A stretch of 64,000 bases of DNA. Origin: Oerskovia flava. GTDB lineage: Bacteria; Actinomycetota; Actinomycetes; Actinomycetales; Cellulomonadaceae. Both the position numbers and the translations under genes were made by a program. The stretch lies in assembly GCF_026163685.1 (NCBI RefSeq), contig NZ_JAOXSR010000007.1:169424-233423 (forward strand), given 5' to 3'. The notes below the pieces were generated by a model. It was not told the DNA's origin, did no database searches, and worked only from the letters and a program-made list of their open reading frames with translations. Position 1 is the first letter of the stretch, and every line of letters starts with the position of its first letter. Shown here one piece after another: positions 1 to 8,989 of the stretch.

Positions 1-2
1 AC

Positions 3-2399
3 GACCAGGGCGTGCCGCAGATCTACGCCGACACGGCCGAGGACCTGTTCAGGGCGCAGGGGTTCGTCCACGCCCAGGACCGCTTCTTCGAGATGGACTA
101 CCGCCGCCACGTGACCTCGGGGCGCATCGCCGAGCTCGTCGGTGACAACCCGGCGGCGATCGCGGGCGACAAGGTCATCCGGACGTTCGGGTGGCGCCGC
201 GTCGCCGAGCAGGAGTGGGCCATCCTCGACGCCGAGACCAAGACCTATCTGCAGGCGTACGCCGAGGGCGTCAACGCCTACCTCGCCGAGCGCAGCCCCG
301 GCGAGCTCGGGTTCGAGTACACCGTGCTCGACGTCACCGTCTCGGTCGACGACCCCGAGCCCTGGGACCCGATCGACTCGCTCGCCTGGCTCAAGGCCAT
401 GGCCTGGGACCTGCGCGGCAACTACGACCACGAGCTCGACCGGGCGCGCGCCTACAGCACGCTGCAGGACGCGGAACGGGTCGACGAGCTCTTCCCGGCC
501 TACCCGTTCGACGTCAACGTCCCGATCATCGACGCGGACGAGGCCGACGCCCAGCAGGTCGACCGGCAGGTCGAGCCCGCCAGCGGGTTCGGCGAGGCGC
601 TCGAGTCCGACGCGCTCCACGAGGCGATCGAGGCCGCCGACCGCGCGCTCGCCTCCACACCGGTCCTGGTGGGTCGCGGGGAGGGCACCGGGTCCAACTC
701 GTTCGTCGTGTCCGGCGAGCACACCGCCAGCGGTCTGCCCTTGCTGGCCAACGACCCGCACCTGTCCCTGGGCGCTCCGAGCATCTGGGCGCAGGTCGGG
801 CTGCACTGCAACGTCGTCGGCCCCGAGTGTCCCTTCGACGTCGCCGGCTTCTCCTTCGCGGGCTACCCCGGTGTGATCATCGGGCACAACGCCGACCTCG
901 CCTGGGGCCTGACGAACATGGGCGCCGACGTCACCGACTTCTTCATCGAGCGTGTCCGGTCGGGTGCCACGCTGCGTGGCGACGAGTGGGTGCCGCTCGA
1001 GACGCGCACCGAGACCATCGAGGTGAACGGCGGAGACGACGTCCTCCTCGAGGTCCAGTCCACCGTCCACGGCCCGATCGTCTCGACCGTGCTCGACCTC
1101 GACGAGATCAAGGACGCGCCCCGGGAGGGCTTCGAGTTCGGGGAGCTGGCGGTCTCCCTGCAGTGGACGGCGCTCGAACCCGGGCGCACGGCCGACGCGA
1201 TCTTCGCCTTCAACCGTGCGGCCGACGCCGAGGACGTCCGCGCTGCGGCCGCGCTGTTCGAGGTCCCTGCCCAGAACATCGTCTTCGCGACCACCGACGG
1301 GCAGATCGGCTACCAGGCACCCGGCAAGATCCCGGTCCGCCGAGACGTCGAGGGGCCCGTCCCCTCGGACGGCACGTGGCCCCGGCCGGGCTGGGACGAG
1401 CGCTACGACTGGGACGGGTTCGTCGACCCGGACGACATGCCGCGCGTCGTCGACCCGGCCGAGGGGTTCATCGTCGCCGCGAACCAGGCGGTCCTTCCCG
1501 AGGGTGCCGGCCCGCACCTGACGAGGGACTGGGACTACGGCTACCGGTCCCAGCGCATCCGCGCACTCATCGAGGACGAGATCCGCGGCGGTCGTCCCCT
1601 CGACACCGACGCCATGAACGAGATCATGCTCGACGACTGGAACCCCTACGCCGAGATCCTCGTGCCGCTGCTCCTCGAGCAGGACGTCGAGGACGACTTC
1701 GCCGCGGACGGTCAGGAGCTCCTTGCCGACTGGGACTACACGACGGACACCGACTCCGCGGCGGCAGCCTACTTCGCCGCCGTGTGGCGCAACCTCCTCC
1801 GGACGACCTTCTGGGACGAGCTGCCCGCGGACGCCTACCCGAGCGGAGGGAGCCGGTGGCTCGCCGTCGTGCAGGGCCTGCTCGACGACCCCGAGGACCC
1901 GTTCTGGGACGACAGGTCCACCGTGAGCGTGCTCGAGACCCGTGACGAAGCGCTCCTGCAGGCTCTCGTCTCCGCCCGCCTCGACCTCACCGTCGAGCTC
2001 GGCAAGAACACGAGCGACTGGGAGTGGGGCACGCTCCACGTCCTGGAGCTGGAGCACCCCGTGCTGGGCGGGGACGGCATCCCCGCGCTCGTGCGCGACT
2101 ACGTCAACCCCGACGCGGTCGGGATGCCCGGTGGGTCGTCCATCGTCAATGCGACGGCCTGGGACGCGGCCTCCGGCTCGTTCGCGGTCACGGCGGGGCC
2201 CTCGATGCGGATGGTCGTCGACCTCGGCTCGCTCGACGACTCGACCTGGGTCACGGTCACCGGGGTCTCGGGGCACCCCGGGTCGCCGCACTACGACGAC
2301 CAGCTGGACGCCTGGGCCGAGGGCCGCACCTTCGACTGGCCCTTCAGCCCGGCCGCGGTCGCCGACGCGTCGTCGGACGAGCTGCGCCTGGTGCCGTAA
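3..2399 (+). CDS. Penicillin acylase family protein (5'-truncated by window edge)
   Basis: N-terminal nucleophile hydrolase of the S45 penicillin amidase family, which cleaves amide bonds in beta-lactams, acyl-homoserine lactones or related N-acyl compounds. The frame is open from base 3 and reads DQGVPQIYA, the usual DxxGVPxIYA motif near the start of the alpha chain. The GTG at position 12 is therefore only a Val codon and the real start lies upstream. The self-processing site is GTGSNSFVVSG. The Ser encoded at 693 would become the N-terminal catalytic residue of the beta chain after autocleavage, and NDPHLSL just downstream is the conserved calcium/active-site segment. About 797 residues are visible, near the family length once the missing leader is allowed for. 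The natural substrate cannot be read from the sequence. The gene ends 11 bp before the converging cyclo-ligase gene. Confidence 0.9.
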   Translation, partial: DQGVPQIYADTAEDLFRAQGFVHAQDRFFEMDYRRHVTSGRIAELVGDNPAAIAGDKVIRTFGWRRVAEQEWAILDAETKTYLQAYAEGVNAYLAERSPGELGFEYTVLDVTVSVDDPEPWDPIDSLAWLKAMAWDLRGNYDHELDRARAYSTLQDAERVDELFPAYPFDVNVPIIDADEADAQQVDRQVEPASGFGEALESDALHEAIEAADRALASTPVLVGRGEGTGSNSFVVSGEHTASGLPLLANDPHLSLGAPSIWAQVGLHCNVVGPECPFDVAGFSFAGYPGVIIGHNADLAWGLTNMGADVTDFFIERVRSGATLRGDEWVPLETRTETIEVNGGDDVLLEVQSTVHGPIVSTVLDLDEIKDAPREGFEFGELAVSLQWTALEPGRTADAIFAFNRAADAEDVRAAAALFEVPAQNIVFATTDGQIGYQAPGKIPVRRDVEGPVPSDGTWPRPGWDERYDWDGFVDPDDMPRVVDPAEGFIVAANQAVLPEGAGPHLTRDWDYGYRSQRIRALIEDEIRGGRPLDTDAMNEIMLDDWNPYAEILVPLLLEQDVEDDFAADGQELLADWDYTTDTDSAAAAYFAAVWRNLLRTTFWDELPADAYPSGGSRWLAVVQGLLDDPEDPFWDDRSTVSVLETRDEALLQALVSARLDLTVELGKNTSDWEWGTLHVLELEHPVLGGDGIPALVRDYVNPDAVGMPGGSSIVNATAWDAASGSFAVTAGPSMRMVVDLGSLDDSTWVTVTGVSGHPGSPHYDDQLDAWAEGRTFDWPFSPAAVADASSDELRLVP

Positions 2400-2410
2400 G
2401 CGGGGTCGCG

Positions 2411-3043
2411 TCAGACGAGCCAGCGCCACCCCAGCGGGGTGGCGACGGCGTCGACGGTGCGGTCGTGCGTCTCGAGCGGCAGAGGTCGCTCGTCGGCGTC
2501 GTAGACCTCCTCGGGGAAGACGACGGCGACGACCTTCACCCCCGGGCGGGCGTGCTCGAGCGCGCGGTCGTACCACCCGCCGCCCTGCCCGAGGCGCACC
2601 GCCCGAGTGTCGACGGCGAGCGCGGGCGCGATGACGATGTCGGCTCCTGCGAGCGCGTCCGGGCCGAGGGTCGGGCTCCCGGGCTCGGGCGGGCGACCGG
2701 GGGCGCGCACCCGCAGGTCCTCCGGACCGGTGTACAGGGCCCAGTCGCGCTGCAGCCCGGCGCCGAGGACGGGCAGCAGGACGGACACGCCGCGCGCGGA
2801 GAGCCGCTCGAGCAGCACGCCCATGCCGGGTTCCGTCGGGCGGGACGCGTAGGTCGCGACGCACCCGGCCGCCTGGACCTCGGGGATGGTCTCGACGACG
2901 TCGGCGAGAGCGTTCGCGGCCTCGACCCTGCGCCGCTCGGAGCGTGCCTGACGCGCGGTGCGGATCGCCTTGCGCAGGAGCTCCTTCGCGTCCTCGGCCT
3001 CGATGCTTCCGTGCAGGGGATACGGCTGTGCCGGGCCATTCAT
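2411..3043 (-). CDS. 5-formyltetrahydrofolate cyclo-ligase
   Basis: Converts 5-formyl-THF to 5,10-methenyl-THF with ATP, returning this storage folate to the one-carbon pool in the cytosol. The 210-residue protein has the family hallmarks: a basic N-terminal helix (KELLRKAIRTARQARSERRR), a central LLPVLG strand, and the ATP/folate loop GQGGGWYDRALE close to the C-terminus. The frame stays open upstream to 3154. ATG at 3043 is chosen because AACAAT (3050-3055) sits 6 nt before it, which fits a leaderless transcript, and because the extra upstream residues look unlike the family. It points away from the acetyltransferase at 3264, so the 220 bp between them must hold both promoters. Confidence 0.9.
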   Translation of the reverse strand: MNGPAQPYPLHGSIEAEDAKELLRKAIRTARQARSERRRVEAANALADVVETIPEVQAAGCVATYASRPTEPGMGVLLERLSARGVSVLLPVLGAGLQRDWALYTGPEDLRVRAPGRPPEPGSPTLGPDALAGADIVIAPALAVDTRAVRLGQGGGWYDRALEHARPGVKVVAVVFPEEVYDADERPLPLETHDRTVDAVATPLGWRWLV

Positions 3044-3263
3044 CTCCCCATTGTTGCAAAGATCTTTCCAGGTTCCCACCATGTGATCGGCCGAGATGGT
3101 GGGAGATGTCGGCAACGTGCCGCTGCCGAGGCCGCCGTGACCGACGAACAGCACGCAGCGGGCTAGTGCACCGCCGCGCTTCCGTGATACACCCTGTGCA
3201 CCGGGCGTCGTCCGACGCCGGGTGCTCGCAGGCCGGGGGCCCCTTCACCTCCCGGTGAGACGG

Positions 3264-3935
3264 ATGGATGGCACGAGTCGAATGACGCACAAGCTCGCGA
3301 AGGCGTGGGCTGTCTCCAAACCGTGGCCGGTGACGCTGCGCGAGGACACGGCGACGGGTGCGGTCGTGCTGCGCCCCCTGCACCGCCGTGACGCGACCGC
3401 CTGGATGCGGTTGCGGGCCCAGAACGCGGAGTGGCTCGAGCCCTGGGAGGCGACGTCCCCGCACGTCTCGGCGTCCGCGTCCGGACCACCGACCTTCGCG
3501 GAGTACGTCCGTGTCCTCGCGGCGCAGGCGCGGGGCGGCTCGTCGCTGCCCTTCGCGGTCGAGCTCGACGGCGAGCTGGTCGGGCAGCTCACCGTCTCGA
3601 GCATCACCTATGGATCCCTGTGCTCGGCGAGCCTCGGCTACTGGGTCGGTGAGCACGTGGCGGGACGCGGCGTCGTCCCGACCGGAGTCGCCATGGCGAT
3701 CGACTACTGCTTCCAGGTTCTGGGCCTGCACCGCGCCGAGATCAACATCCGCCCGGAGAACGCCCCGAGCCTGCGCGTCGTCGAGAAGCTGGGCCTGCGC
3801 GACGAGGGGGTACGCGAGCGGTACCTGCACATCCAGGGAGAGTGGTGCGACCACAGGACCTTCGCGATCACGACGGAGGAGGTACCTGAAGGGCTGCTCT
3901 CACGGTGGCAGGCGGCGCGGCGGCTGTCCGGGTGA
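3264..3935 (+). CDS. GNAT acetyltransferase, RimJ/RimL type
   Basis: Acetyl-CoA-dependent N-acetyltransferase of the RimJ/RimL subgroup, whose known members acetylate N-termini of ribosomal proteins or small amines. About 223 residues. An N-terminal strand (VVLRPLHRRDA) is followed by the substrate-binding region, the YWVGEHVAGRGVVPTGV acetyl-CoA pyrophosphate loop (R/QxxGxG/A-like), then the typical RimJ segment LHRAEINIRPENAPSLRVVEKLGL. ATG at 3264 has a GGTGAG Shine-Dalgarno about 4 nt upstream. ATG at 3282 is a possible shorter start. The substrate is unknown; in many actinobacteria this gene lies close to the 5-formyl-THF cyclo-ligase gene, as here. Confidence 0.85.
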   Translation: MDGTSRMTHKLAKAWAVSKPWPVTLREDTATGAVVLRPLHRRDATAWMRLRAQNAEWLEPWEATSPHVSASASGPPTFAEYVRVLAAQARGGSSLPFAVELDGELVGQLTVSSITYGSLCSASLGYWVGEHVAGRGVVPTGVAMAIDYCFQVLGLHRAEINIRPENAPSLRVVEKLGLRDEGVRERYLHIQGEWCDHRTFAITTEEVPEGLLSRWQAARRLSG

Positions 3936-4047
3936 CAGTCGTGCCGGCGTGGCGGGACGCGCTGCGGTGCGGAGTTCTGCGACGTCGTCGACCGACACGC
4001 CGGGGCGCGTCCGATCCGAGTCCCGTGCGCTCGCCTACCGTCGTGAT

Positions 4048-5406
4048 GTGGAATCGACGGCAGGACTCACGGCGCTCGCGCTGTTCGTCCTGTGGCTCGG
4101 CTACTACGTGCCCCACCGGGTGAGTCACCGGCAGACGCTGCTGGAGTCGCGGACGGAGGACCGTTTCTCGGGTTCGCTGAGGGTCCTGGCGGTCGCGTCG
4201 GGGCTGTCGGTCCCGGCTCAGCAGCACAGCGCAGTCGCGGCGATCACCGATCGTCCGCACGTCGGAGCGGGTCCGTCACTTCTCCTCGCGACAGCGGGGA
4301 GCGGCGGTCACGTCCGACCGGGACCGGCCGACCGGCCGCAGCAGGAGGAGGGAACGTACGCCATGGAGAGCACTCCCCGCGCGAGCGGAACCCGCCCGAG
4401 CGCCGTCCCGCGCCCGCAGACGGGTGCGCACCCGACCGTGCCGGCCGCCCGGCAGGGCGCGGCGGCGGCCCGGTCGAGCTCCGCACCCTCGAGGATCGCC
4501 GTCCTCGAACGCCGTGCCGCGGCCGCGCGCCGCCGCCTGACCCTGACGGTCCTGCTGCTCCTCGTCAGCGCGGGAGCCTGGGCCGCGGTCGTGCTGACGC
4601 CCGTGCCGTGGTTCGTGGCAGCGGGCCCGACGGCGCTGCTCGCCCTCGTGCTGGTCCTGGGGCGCCGGGCCGTGCTCGCCGGGCAGCGGGCCGACGCAGC
4701 GTGGTTGGCCGAGCGTCGCGCGAACGCCCGCGGCGCCGCCCGCGCGGCGCGCGCCGTGCCGGGCAGCCCCGCAGCCCCCCGCAACGCCCGTCCCCGGGTG
4801 ACCGGCCACGCCGTGCACGCGTCCCAGACGAGCACGCAGATGATCCCGCGGGTGACCGACCACGACCTGTCCCGCGCCCGCAGCCAGTCCGGCGGTCAGC
4901 GTGCCGGGACCTCGAGCACCGCGCGCGGTGGTGAGACACCCGCCGACGAGCCCGAAGCGGGCGACGCCCGCATGACGGTGACCGAGGGCTTCACCACCTC
5001 GCCGGGTGCTGCGCTCGCCACCGCGCTCGGTGCGTCGGCCGACGCCTCCGTGGAACCCACCGGGGATCCCGACGCGCGGCCCGCTGGTTCCGGCGACGAC
5101 TCCGCCGCGCAGGACGCGTCCCCCTCGGGGCGCGCCTGGGACCCGGTCCCCGTCCCGCGGCCGACCTACACGATGAAGGCGACCGCCCCCCGGCGGGAGC
5201 CCGCTCCGCTGCCGGAGGATGTCGCGAGTGGCGCCGCACCCGCCCCCGAGGGCGCGGCGCCGGCCCAGGAGGCCGCGGCCGACCGCACCGGAGGCGGCGG
5301 GGGCGAGCCGGTGGTGAGCGCCGGCGACGAGCCCAGACCCTCGACGGAGACGCTCGGGCTGGACCTCAACGAGATCCTCGCCCGACGCCGCGCGGCCGGC
5401 CAGTAG
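4048..5406 (+). CDS. Actinobacterial membrane protein of unknown function
   Basis: 452 residues that match no enzyme family I can name. A first hydrophobic segment at the extreme N-terminus (LTALALFVLWLGYYVPH) is followed by an RTEDRFSGSLRVL block that I remember from Cellulomonas-type proteins. Two closely spaced membrane helices follow, roughly residues 168-210 (LTLTVLLLLVSAGAWAAVV and FVAAGPTALLALVLVLG). After these comes a long polar Ala/Pro/Gly-rich cytoplasmic tail without clear structure, ending in DLNEILARRRAAGQ. GTG at 4048 is preferred: TACCGT (4036-4041) lies exactly 6 nt before it, a leaderless arrangement. The frame is open further upstream, but that part is antisense-like noise over the acetyltransferase gene. 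Function cannot be inferred. Confidence 0.8.
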   Translation: MESTAGLTALALFVLWLGYYVPHRVSHRQTLLESRTEDRFSGSLRVLAVASGLSVPAQQHSAVAAITDRPHVGAGPSLLLATAGSGGHVRPGPADRPQQEEGTYAMESTPRASGTRPSAVPRPQTGAHPTVPAARQGAAAARSSSAPSRIAVLERRAAAARRRLTLTVLLLLVSAGAWAAVVLTPVPWFVAAGPTALLALVLVLGRRAVLAGQRADAAWLAERRANARGAARAARAVPGSPAAPRNARPRVTGHAVHASQTSTQMIPRVTDHDLSRARSQSGGQRAGTSSTARGGETPADEPEAGDARMTVTEGFTTSPGAALATALGASADASVEPTGDPDARPAGSGDDSAAQDASPSGRAWDPVPVPRPTYTMKATAPRREPAPLPEDVASGAAPAPEGAAPAQEAAADRTGGGGGEPVVSAGDEPRPSTETLGLDLNEILARRRAAGQ

Positions 5407-5463
5407 GAGCACTCGCGGGCCCCTGCGAGGGGTCGGCAGGACGGCCGTACGGCGCGGTCGCGA

Positions 5464-5494
5464 TTGCGACTTCACGGCCCGGTGGTGCTAATCT
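5464..5494 (+). promoter_or_regulatory. Probable promoter of tRNA-Ala
   Basis: TTGCGA (5464-5469) and TAATCT (5489-5494) stand 19 bp apart, 11 bp before the tRNA 5' end. TAATCT fits the -10 consensus well; the spacing is slightly long. Confidence 0.5.
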
Positions 5495-5505
5495 GATGAC
5501 CGCTC

Positions 5506-5578
5506 GGGGCTATGGCGCAGTTGGTAGCGCGTCTCGTTCGCAATGAGAAGGTCGGGGGTTCGAATCCCCCTAGCTCCA
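5506..5578 (+). tRNA. tRNA-Ala (anticodon CGC)
   Basis: 73-nt cloverleaf. Acceptor GGGGCTA pairs with TAGCTCC (one G-T wobble) with discriminator A. The anticodon arm TCTCG / TGAGA closes a TTCGCAA loop with anticodon CGC, reading GCG alanine codons. The T arm is GGGGGTTCGAATCCCCC. The 3' CCA is not fully encoded (ACC then G). A strong hairpin follows 6 bp later. Confidence 0.95.
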
Positions 5579-5584
5579 CCGATC

Positions 5585-5627
5585 AAGGGCCGTTGGGTCT
5601 GGCGACATGCCAGCCCAGCGGCCCTTT
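5585..5627 (+). terminator. Rho-independent-type hairpin after tRNA-Ala
   Basis: AAGGGCCGTTGGG...GGC pairs almost perfectly with GCC...CCCAGCGGCCCTTT across a GACAT loop, about 19 bp of stem. It begins 6 nt after the tRNA. The right arm itself ends in a short T tract. Confidence 0.8.
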
Positions 5628-5741
5628 GCGTGTCCCCGTGCGTTGGTCGGCGCTCATGACCAGTACGAACAGAAGCGAGACCTGGTGGCGTGATCCGTGT
5701 CACCTTCGAGGCGCAACGATGCGACCACGGAGGTGTCAAAG

Positions 5742-7358
5742 ATGACGATCACCCATGAGGACGTCGAGGAACGCGCCCGCCGATCGGCAGGACCGCGACC
5801 AGGAGCGCCCGAGGAGCACCTACCAGGGGCGCGACTGTGGATCGGCCGCATCCTCGGCCCGGTCCTCGGGCTGGCCACCTACCTCCTGCTGCCCGCGGAC
5901 GCCGCGCTCTCCGACCCGGCCCGGGCCACGGCCGCGATCGCGATCATGATGGCCGTGTGGTGGATGACCGAGGCGCTACCGCTCGCGGTCACGTCCCTGG
6001 TGCCGATCGTCGCCTTCCCGGTGGCCGGGGTGCTGTCGGTCAACGACACCACCGCGCCGTACGCCTCGCCGACGGTGTTCCTGTTCATGGGCGGATTCAT
6101 GATCGCGCTCGCCATGCAGAAGTGGAACCTGCACAAGCGGGTCGCGCTCGTGGTGATGCGGGCGATCGGCACGAAGCCGCGCCAGCTCGTCCTCGGCGTC
6201 ATGGTCGCGACGGCGTTCCTGTCGATGTGGGTGAGCAACACCGCGACCACGCTCATGATGCTGCCCATCGGCATCAGCGTCCTCGCCCTCGTCGCGAGCA
6301 CGAGCGGGGGAGCACGCGGCTCCGACGACGGCGCGACCACAGGCCCGGAGGGCGAGGCGGCCTCGCAGGCGCTCGCCGACAAGGACACCCGGAACTTCGC
6401 GGTCTGCCTGATGCTCTCGATCGCCTACGCCGCGACGATCGGAGGCCTCGCGACGCTGATCGGCAGCCCGCCGAACCTGATCCTGGCCGGGTTCGTCGAG
6501 GAGACGTTCGACGACGTGACCCTCGGGTTCGCCGACTGGATGAAGATCGGCGTGCCGCTCTCGGCGGTGTTTCTCGTGGTGGCGTGGCTCCTGCTCACGC
6601 GGGTGATCTACCCGACGAAGCTGGCCAACGTCGTCGGCGGACGACAGGTGATCGACACCGAGCTCGCGGCGCTCGGCCGCATGTCGCGCGGTGAGTGGGT
6701 CGTCGCCGTCGTCTTCACCGTCACCGCGCTGCTGTGGGTCTTCCGTGACGTGATCACCGAGTCGGGCGTCCTGCCCTTCATGGAGCACGTGGACGACGCG
6801 ACGATCGGAATCGCGGCCGCCGTGGTGCTCTTCCTGGTGCCGGCCTCGACCGAGCGCGGCAAGCCCGTCATGACGTTGGACTGGCGGACCGCCCAGGCGG
6901 GGATCCCGTGGGGTGTGCTGCTGCTCTTCGGGGGCGGTCTGAGCCTGGCGAGGGCCGTGCAGGAGACCGAGCTGAGCACCTACATCGGCACGCAGCTCGA
7001 CGGGCTCGGTGTGCTGCCGACCGTGCTCCTGGTGGCCGCGGTATGCCTCGTGATCCTGGCCCTCACCGAGCTGACCAGCAACACCGCCACGGCTGCGACG
7101 TTCCTGCCCGTGCTCGCCGGGGTGGCGCTCGGCATCGGTATCGACCCGATGCTGCTGCTCGTCCCCGCGGCGTTCGCCGCCACCTGCAGCTTTATGCTCC
7201 CGGTCGGCACGCCCCCGAACGCGATCGTCTTCGGCTCCGGGTACGTGACGATGGGGCAGATGCTGCGCGCCGGCGTGTGGCTGAACCTCATCGGCGTGGT
7301 GCTCATCACCGGCGCGATGCTGCTCCTCGGCGGCTGGGCCTTGGGGATCGACATCTGA
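5742..7358 (+). CDS. DASS/SLC13 family anion:sodium symporter
   Basis: Membrane carrier for di- or tricarboxylates (succinate, malate, citrate) or sulfate, of the divalent anion:Na+ symporter family. 538 residues with a hydrophilic N-terminus (~35 residues) and about a dozen membrane segments. Both halves carry the signature substrate/sodium loops: SNTATT with GSPPNLILAG in the first, and TSNTATAAT with VGTPPNAIVFGSG in the second. A charged loop at about residues 189-215 is longer than usual. ATG at 5742 has a GGAGGTG ribosome site 6 nt upstream. A CitA-like sensor kinase and its regulator follow within 35 bp, which favours a carboxylate rather than sulfate and suggests the three genes act as a sense-and-import unit. 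The exact ligand cannot be read. Confidence 0.92.
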   Translation: MTITHEDVEERARRSAGPRPGAPEEHLPGARLWIGRILGPVLGLATYLLLPADAALSDPARATAAIAIMMAVWWMTEALPLAVTSLVPIVAFPVAGVLSVNDTTAPYASPTVFLFMGGFMIALAMQKWNLHKRVALVVMRAIGTKPRQLVLGVMVATAFLSMWVSNTATTLMMLPIGISVLALVASTSGGARGSDDGATTGPEGEAASQALADKDTRNFAVCLMLSIAYAATIGGLATLIGSPPNLILAGFVEETFDDVTLGFADWMKIGVPLSAVFLVVAWLLLTRVIYPTKLANVVGGRQVIDTELAALGRMSRGEWVVAVVFTVTALLWVFRDVITESGVLPFMEHVDDATIGIAAAVVLFLVPASTERGKPVMTLDWRTAQAGIPWGVLLLFGGGLSLARAVQETELSTYIGTQLDGLGVLPTVLLVAAVCLVILALTELTSNTATAATFLPVLAGVALGIGIDPMLLLVPAAFAATCSFMLPVGTPPNAIVFGSGYVTMGQMLRAGVWLNLIGVVLITGAMLLLGGWALGIDI

Positions 7359-7393
7359 CCCATCGTCCCTGGAAGGACTGGGAGACTGACCGC

Positions 7394-8989
7394 ATGCACC
7401 GACGCATGAGTCTGGCCCGGCAGCTGTTCCTGCTGCAGCTCGGTGTCATCGTGCTCCTGGTCGGCGCCGGGACCGTGCTCGCGTTCCTCGACGCCCAGCG
7501 CATCAGCGAGGCCGGTGCCGACCGCCGCGTGGTCATGCTGGCCTCGGCGCTGGCCGAGCTGCCCGAGGTCCGGGCAGCGCTGGCTGACGACGACCCGTCG
7601 AGGACGCTGCAGCCGCTCGCCGAGTCCGTCCGCACCGCCACGCGCACCGACTTCATCGTGTTCATGGACACGGACCGCACCCGCTACACGCATCCGAACC
7701 CGGACCGGATCGGTGAGCCCTTCCTCGGCACCGTCGAGCCGGCGCTCGCGGGCGGTACCGTGACCGAGACCTACGAGGGCACCCTCGGCCCGTCGGTCCG
7801 TGCGGTCCTGCCGGTGCACGACGAGTCCGGCGAGGTGGTCGCGCTGGTCTCCATCGGTGTCCTGCAGAGCCAGATCGGTCAGGAGCTGCTCGAGCGGGTA
7901 CCCGCGCTGCTCGGGGTGGCCGCGGCGGCGATCGTCGTCGCCGCGCTCGGCTCGTGGGTCATCAGCAGGCGGCTGAGCAGGCAGACACTGGGGCTCGGTC
8001 CCGTCGAGATCACCCGTATGTACGAGCAGCACGACGCCGTGCTGCACGCCGTGCGCGAGGGCCTGGTGATCATCGACCTCGACGGGAGGCTGGCGCTCGC
8101 CAACGACGAGGCCGCCCGCCTCCTGGGCCTGCCGACGGACGCGGAGGGAGCGGAGGTGGAGGACCTCGGGGTCGACGAGCCGCTCCGCTCGCTGCTGCGC
8201 AGCGGCGAGCCGGTCAGCGACCGGCTGATCGTGTACCGCGACCGGGTGCTGGTCGTCAGCTCGGAACCGGCGATCCGGGACGGCCGGGAGCTCGGGGTGG
8301 TCACCACCTTGCGAGACCACACCGAGCTCGAGGCGCTGAGCGGTGAGCTGGACACTGCGCGCGGGTTCGCCGAGGCCTTGCGGGCGCAGGCGCACGAGTC
8401 CGCGAACCGGCTGCACACCGTGGTCACGATGATCGAGCTCGGCAGGCCGGAGAAGGCCGTCGAGTTCGCCACCGTCGAGCTCGCCTCCGCGCAGCAGCTC
8501 GCCGACCAGGTCGTGGGGTCGGTCGAGGAGCCCGCGCTCGCCGCGCTGCTGCTCGGCAAGGCGGCGCAGGCCCACGAGAAGGGGGTCGAGCTGGTGATCT
8601 CCGACGACACCGAGGTGCGGGACGTCCGTGTGCCGGCGCGCGACCTCGTGACTCTTGTGGGCAACCTCGTCGACAACGCCATCGACGCGGCGCTGACCGC
8701 TCCACCGCCGCGACGTGTCGTCGTGACGGCGCGCGGTCGGGACGGCGGTTTGGTGCTCGAGGTCGCCGACTCGGGCGCGGGGATGGACGCGACGCAGGTG
8801 GACGACATCTTCACCAGGGGCTGGACGACCAAGGAGGTGGCGGGGGCGCACGGCCACGGGCTGGGCCTGGCGCTCGTCCGCCAGATCATCACCCGCTACG
8901 AGGGCAGCGTCGAGGTCGCGTGCGACGGCGCCACGACCTTCACCGTGCGGCTGCCCCCGGTCCCCGCGGCGGGCGGTGCGGCGCGATGA
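7394..8989 (+). CDS. CitA/DcuS-type sensor histidine kinase
   Basis: Membrane sensor of extracellular carboxylates. 531 residues: TM1 about 11-33; periplasmic-type Cache/PDC sensor about 36-165 containing RYTHPNPDRIGEPFLG, a stretch typical of citrate/C4-dicarboxylate sensors; TM2 about 170-191; cytoplasmic PAS about 212-310; then the SpoB-like dimerisation helix AQAHESANRLHT with phospho-acceptor His334; and a C-terminal HATPase with N box GNLVDNAIDAA and G boxes DSGAGM and GHGLGLALV. The start could also be ATG 7406. It shares an ATGA overlap (8986-8989) with the regulator, so the two are translationally coupled. The preceding transporter gene is the likely target. Confidence 0.93.
   Translation: MHRRMSLARQLFLLQLGVIVLLVGAGTVLAFLDAQRISEAGADRRVVMLASALAELPEVRAALADDDPSRTLQPLAESVRTATRTDFIVFMDTDRTRYTHPNPDRIGEPFLGTVEPALAGGTVTETYEGTLGPSVRAVLPVHDESGEVVALVSIGVLQSQIGQELLERVPALLGVAAAAIVVAALGSWVISRRLSRQTLGLGPVEITRMYEQHDAVLHAVREGLVIIDLDGRLALANDEAARLLGLPTDAEGAEVEDLGVDEPLRSLLRSGEPVSDRLIVYRDRVLVVSSEPAIRDGRELGVVTTLRDHTELEALSGELDTARGFAEALRAQAHESANRLHTVVTMIELGRPEKAVEFATVELASAQQLADQVVGSVEEPALAALLLGKAAQAHEKGVELVISDDTEVRDVRVPARDLVTLVGNLVDNAIDAALTAPPPRRVVVTARGRDGGLVLEVADSGAGMDATQVDDIFTRGWTTKEVAGAHGHGLGLALVRQIITRYEGSVEVACDGATTFTVRLPPVPAAGGAAR

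Noticed and set aside
12..14. GTG at position 12 as start of the penicillin acylase
   Set aside because: It encodes the Val of the conserved DxxGVP motif, and the frame is open to the window edge.
3936..4047. N-terminal extension of the membrane protein at 4048 into upstream sequence
   Set aside because: The frame continues upstream but overlaps the acetyltransferase in another frame with Arg/Ser/Thr-rich, non-protein-like content.
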